Positions 59,186 through 64,000 of a DNA stretch of 64,000 bases are shown here, piece after piece. The notes under the pieces were generated by a model that saw nothing but the letters and a program-made list of their open reading frames with translations, ran no database searches and had not been told where the DNA came from. Position numbers and translations under genes: made by a program. Every line of letters starts with the position of its first letter. Positions within the stretch are counted from its first letter, which is position 1. The DNA is from Acanthaster planci (Eukaryota > Echinodermata > Asteroidea > Valvatida > Acanthasteridae), in the NCBI RefSeq assembly GCF_001949145.1, contig NW_019091365.1:2012207-2076206 (forward strand). Reading direction: 5' to 3'.

Positions 59186-62100
59186 GTAAGATGTTATTCG
59201 CGAATTAACATCATTAAGATGGAAAACACTTATTTTCTCGAATTGATTTAGAGTAGCGTGAACTGCTCGAGTGCACATAGGCCCTAGCAGTAGCACTAGT
59301 AGCAGCTGCAGCTATCCGATATGCATCTGTCCAATTTCCGGACAGAATTAACTAATGTGTAGCCCTATAAATTTTAGCCCTAGACTGACTGTACAAAATA
59401 CTGTAGACAATCTTGGTAGAACTTTATTGGGAAAGAGTTCTATATACGGACAACTCTAATTTTCCCTTAAATGTTATCCTAACACAAGTAACAGCCTTCA
59501 GAAAACGATAACATGTTCTGAAAAGTCAAATTTAGCCAAGCCTAAGCCTAAGAAAATTCCAGAGCATTTAGGCTTGATGTTAGGCCAGCCCCAGGGCCTA
59601 CTTAGAAGTGTGGCGGATGTTTCCCCAGGCCTAACCTAAGTTTGAGGGGTCAAGTCTGAAACTTGACTCGAGCCTAAACTCTGGTTCCTCCTTGAGGAAG
59701 CAGATACGTTTTGGTGGAAATATACTGCCAATTAATAAATGTGATGCTCTCTGCCAATTCGACAATACACAACAAGAAGTACACCCGACAATTGAGATTG
59801 CTGATAACCTCAACAACAGTACAATTTATTTCAACATTCACAAGTAATTAATTTATTAAATGATTAGAGATAATTTGTATTGGGTAAATCTTTATTACAA
59901 CCTGTATTGCTTTGTATGGTGTTGAGGAGAGATAAGCAATGTACAGCGAGTAATATTGCACTGTGTTGCACCAATCAGCAATGCACTGACTAATGTCGCT
60001 TCGAATGAACACTATGTCCAATGTTGACTAACATTCGACCAATTATCAACACTGGACCCAAGTTGCAGTGCACACCTCAGTGTTGCACTGCCTAAATGTT
60101 CACATTGATCACACGCAAACCAGTGAGCTTACTACATGTACATACACAGAGCGCTATGCTCCACCCATCCTGCATACATCACAGGACACATACACACTAC
60201 ACTGGTAATGCAGTCCTCATTGTTATGCACAAACAAATTTAAGAAAGTGCGTACACTTTCCGCCACAGAAATTAGACTCAAACCCTTAGTCTTAGTAGAA
60301 ATCACGTTTTTTCAGACAAGTCTCATAGGTTTGTGGACAGAGGCATCAATTGTTGTCTGTATATGGAACTCTTTCCCTTTATTGATGATGTTGAATTGTC
60401 ATCGAAATACATTTCAGGATCGCATGGCTATAACTTAAGATCTTTTGGATTTGTAATGTAAAGTTAGCTAGATTCATGGAAATTTCACAATGTTCAAATT
60501 ATTTTTAATATAATGTCTTTCTCAGAAGGCTTTAAATTGCTTTCAAAAGGTAGATTTCCCACCTCCATAAGGAAACTGGAATGGCAGTTATAAAATATAT
60601 GTGCACAAAAGTATACACATTTGCATACTTGTGACCTTTTGGCATCTTCAGACAATTTATAAGATATGTATCATGATATAACATACAATTTCAAATATCT
60701 GTATTTCGTATACAATGTGGCGTTGGAATTTGTAGGAAGGGGAGTGAACCAGAATTTCTCCCAACCCTGGGGACTCTCAGCACCCCCCTCCCACATTGGA
60801 ACGGTGCATTTGAACTGATGATAATGTGCAAGGTAATTAGTAATAATAACCACCACATGTTTCAGTTTTCTTCTTTAATTAATGCAAATCAAATCAAACA
60901 AGATGAAAAAATGAAATCAAGGTGCATGTAAAGATATTCAGTAATAGGCCTATTTTTCTGAAATTGGGATTTCTGTTAATGTCGCCATGTGATTTTGTGA
61001 GTCGAATAAATATTTTTGGCAAAATGTTTTACGGCAAATTCAAGGTTTTTAAAGTCAATTAAGCTCCATGGGTTATGCAAATCACGTCATTCTTCATACA
61101 AGTACCCTTTGGTATTGATCAAGGTCAAAATCAAAGGTCACACAACAAGATTAAAAAACAGCATATCAAGAATAGCGCCACCAATATCTGGGTCCATGAA
61201 TCTTGCTAGTAAAGTTCTCATAGCTTAGGTCATGTGGGTTCCGCTAGTCTACCTGAATGACCTTGGCTTACAGCCAAACATTGTTTTTCTAAGAGACCCC
61301 AGCATGCTAAGCCTTAGCCTGGGCCTGGCCTGACATGTCCAAGTACATAACTAGACTCTAAGAACCACCTCTTGACATTTGGACATGGTTGGCGATAGTA
61401 CTGCCGACCATATCCAAATGTTGGGGTCGTACCTAGGGTCCTAGTTACGCTGACTGGCCTAGGCCTGATTTTACATGTATGTATATGATGTAAGCCTAGG
61501 CCCTAGGCTAGGCTATATGCACGGTGACAGTAATGTACGATGTTACGTGTACATTGCCACAAAAGTACACGTATATATGGGCCTGCAATAGGGAGGCTGA
61601 TAATTTTTTCAATACATTTTTTGTTCTTTGAAGAAGACATTAGAGGGTAAGTCGAAAGAAGCATGTTGGTACACATGTAAGGTTGGATTCCATCGATTAA
61701 TCTGCAACATAGCATCGACAAAGAAAATGTATTTTATGCAGGTAGATATTGTTTGAGATGCTGAGTTTATTTTATTAAAAGTGAAATGCAGAGCAAATTA
61801 TGACTAATTTGTACATAAATAAGTGATGGATTTTTACAAATGTGGTAAATTCACATTTTGTAGAAGTCTTTGTGCTTTATTTCAATGAATAAAATGCTGA
61901 ATGCAGTGGTGATTTCAAAACTTCTGAAAGTGGAAGTTAAGTGAATGTTATACCTCTACATTTATGTGTAAATAGTACAGGGTAGGAAAAGGCACAGTTC
62001 AATCATAATTTCCTCAGTAAAAAATGAGTTACTGATTGGAGAGAGCCCCGGCTAAAATTCATCGTCACTTAGCCTTTGCATGGAGTTGGTAAGCCCTTCC

Positions 62101-63621
62101 AAATCCAGATGATACAGAGTGCCATGGACATAAGCACAGTTCTGACTCTGCACTAGTTTCCACAACATATTAACCAAAACAGCATGAATAGGAACTTAAT
62201 CATACATGTATGAGCAATAAATGCTAAACCAAATCATGGTGATTTTTGAGTGCAGTTTTTTGACTTACAGCCATGTCCTTTTGAAGCACCAGTACGTATT
62301 TGACAAGTCAGGGCCCAGTGTATACCTTGTATGCACAAAACGACATTTACCAGAGTACTATTCAACTGTTTCTGTTAAAAAGGAACAAATAAACATTGAA
62401 AAGCTGCGCTTATTGTTACTAGAGTTCAACTGCACTTTCATTTCAGGTTTGTTCAAGTAAGGCACAGCCGTTATCCACGATACTACGCAAGACCGGTTGT
62501 GGACCAGACAGCTTACCAAGATGGCCAACTGCCACTTGATGTCAGCAGGCCAGTGAGAGCTGCTACGTGTGATATATCCTCCTCAGATCTCTTCTATGAT
62601 CCACTGATAAAGTGAGTGATACAACTGTGGACGTGGCAGATTGTGTGAATTCTCTTGAGTACTTGGTATTCTTATTGTAGTGTATTTATACTGTATGTGT
62701 CAGAATTAAAGTTGAGCTCAGCAGAATGTATCCTTTTTACCATTATCAAGATACTGGCATTTTGCCCATATCATTTACAGTAAATTCGTCAACATCATGA
62801 ACAAGAAGGGCAAGAGGCAAACCGTCAAGAAGATAATGGACCGGGTAAGTGTTAATCAGTCTTGATTGAACCGATCGGTGGCAGAACCATCCAGGGGAGG
62901 AATGGCTAAGATGAAGCCCCCCTCCACTCCTGACCGATTTCTGCCAGACTATCAATGCCAAAGAAAGTTGGGCTGGGTCTCACTCAAAACATTGGACCAC
63001 CAAAAGAGGTCCACACATCTGATTTTGGGATCTGCCTCTGATCAAAAAGCGGTTCTTCATGCTCGGGTAATAGATACTTGATGTGTTTTAACACCAAAAA
63101 GTCTATATCCTAGTTAGTTAACCAGTAACCTATTTATTACAAAAGGAATGTGACTATTGGCTGCATTTGTTGAAGACCTAATGATGGTTAGACGCTCAAA
63201 TACATGTACATGGCCATTCGGAAACAAACCATTCTGCTACACACTCAGTGATACATAAGTATTGACTTTGTCCATTTTAATCGGACAAATTTATTCGAGC
63301 TTGATTTGGCTTGTTTTCTGGTTGGCAATATAGCATGGCTTTTTGTCATTTCATGACAATAGTGCAACTTGCAGCACGGAGCTGTGGAAAAATGGATGAT
63401 TTTTTTGGTTTTAGGTTAACTGTTATCATACAAAGCTTTCCCCCTGAATACAGACTTTGGAGAAGGTGAAAAGAGAACAGTTGGTGAAGTACAACAAAGC
63501 CCCCGAAGCTGAGAGGTCAAGTGTTGAGATCAATCCACGAGTGATCTTCCTCAAAGCTATTGAGAACTGCAAGCCCTTAATGGGTCTCGCCGTTGTGAAG
63601 AAGGGTGGCAAAAACTACCAG
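59106..63621 (+). CDS. MRPS7: Mitochondrial ribosomal protein uS7m, 5' part (4 exons)
   Basis: Four joined exons give 159 residues, and the gene continues past the window (the human protein is 242 aa). It is a small-subunit (28S) mitoribosome protein that binds the 3' major domain of 12S rRNA. Residues 1-45 look like a mitochondrial presequence, with Arg, Ser and Leu and no acidic residue before Glu18. From residue 29 on, RHSRYPRYYARPVVD matches the family N-terminus. The S7 core follows, with FYDPLINKFVNIMNKKGKRQ, RTLEKVKREQLVKY and NPRVIFLKAIENCKPLMG. All splice phases agree. It is divergent from CK1. Confidence 0.94.
59186..62446 (+). other. MRPS7 intron 1
   Basis: 3.3 kb. It contains an imperfect ~100-bp fold-back at 61348-61447 and otherwise no recognised element. 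Confidence 0.85.
61348..61447. repeat. Imperfect ~100-bp fold-back in MRPS7 intron 1
   Basis: TAACTAG at the left and CTAGTTA at the right bound arms of about 42 bp. CATTTGGACATGGT pairs with ACCATATCCAAATG, with mismatches, around a short centre (TGGCGATAGTACTGCC). It could be a small palindromic MITE. Confidence 0.6.
62447..62611 (+). CDS. MRPS7: MRPS7 exon 2
   Basis: 165 bp, acceptor tttcag, donor gtgagt. It reads FVQVRHSRYPRYYARPVVDQ and ends CDISSSDLFYDPLI with a split codon. Confidence 0.93.
62781..62844 (+). CDS. MRPS7: MRPS7 exon 3
   Basis: 64 bp, acceptor tttacag, donor gtaagt. It reads KFVNIMNKKGKRQTVKKIMD, the conserved S7 K-rich helix. Confidence 0.94.
63454..63621 (+). CDS. MRPS7: MRPS7 exon 4
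   Basis: 168 bp, 56 codons, acceptor aatacag, donor gtcaga. It reads TLEKVKREQLVKYNKAPEAE through INPRVIFLKAIENCKPLMG to VKKGGKNYQ. Confidence 0.94.
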
Positions 63622-64000
63622 GTCAGATGAACAAGCCACTCTATTTAATAAAAAAATCATCTCCCTTGGAAACAGTTCAGCTCTCTGAAATAGTTCTAAG
63701 ATCCTTTGTTTCTGGATAGAGAAATACTTATGATAAATGCCTTGCTTATTGCCACAAATAAACCATGGCCCCAAGAGTAGACCCAACTCTACATTCCAAA
63801 GGTTTGCATTCACCAAGGAGATAGACATCATAACACAACAGGGCAGGTACATTGTATGGTAGAGCTTGCATTCAAGGGATGAGAGACCAACCAGTGCTGG
63901 ACCACTGAGCCACCATGTGACCAGAAAAACATGCCCAAAACCTGAACTAAAAAAATAAATAAATACTAAAGGAGTCTTACTAACTAAAAACATAGGCTTT
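63622..64000 (+). other. MRPS7 intron 4 (incomplete)
   Basis: It starts at the donor after exon 4 and runs past the window edge. No further exon is visible. The minus-strand frame at 63577-63993 is opposite exon 4 and the intron and is not supported. Confidence 0.8.

Noticed and set aside
1-64000. CRISPR arrays, bacterial operons or plasmid features
   Set aside because: The tandem repeats lack repeat-spacer form, and genes have spliceosomal introns, so the DNA is eukaryotic.

Overview
The window is eukaryotic nuclear DNA, most likely from a marine invertebrate and probably a deuterostome (echinoderm, hemichordate or cephalochordate grade). The evidence is long introns with GT/AG boundaries, a typical metazoan CK1 delta/epsilon gene, a gene for a mitochondrial ribosomal protein, DIRS-like and RTE-like retroelement relics, several MITEs, and very many ACATGT/GTACAT and ACCGGT palindromic microsatellites. 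The species cannot be fixed from the sequence alone.

Left part, 1-7 kb. Positions 1-1500 are the edge of a tandem array of about 148-bp units. Each unit carries a tRNA-like A box and B box on the minus strand, and the units decay from left to right. At 1.66-1.74 kb there is a separate tRNA-like relic. From 2.1 to 6.0 kb a run of small plus-strand reading frames looks like a decayed viral or large-transposon gene cluster. It holds a 70-aa frame with an RPB6/RpoK-like motif, a cysteine-rich protein with frameshifted ends, several broken frames, and one frame interrupted by a 17-bp perfect hairpin. An AT-rich short-period repeat follows. Then comes an intact intronless gene (6472-7020) with one C2H2 finger and an acidic linker.

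7-13.5 kb. This stretch is mostly non-coding. It holds a ~65-bp tandem repeat (7.9-8.2 kb), a nearly perfect 81-bp palindrome (8912-8992) and a degenerate DIRS-like tyrosine-recombinase retrotransposon on the minus strand (about 9.7-13.5 kb). A 414-bp MITE with a 7-bp target duplication is nested between its RT and RNase H parts.

13.5-58.7 kb. One gene dominates: a complete casein kinase 1 delta/epsilon gene on the minus strand. It has eight coding exons (58665 down to 18270), all phases match, and they give 435 aa. Its large introns carry an RTE-like relic, hAT-like, TTAA-type and other inverted-repeat elements, a fold-back element, microsatellite blocks, a 550-bp repeat present in inverted copies around exons 5-7, and a candidate alternative exon at 19973-20166.

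58.7-64 kb. A head-to-head arrangement, with 440 bp between the two start codons, leads into MRPS7 on the plus strand (mitochondrial uS7). Four exons are in the window and the 3' part lies beyond the right edge. The two genes probably share a bidirectional promoter and a ubiquitous expression pattern.
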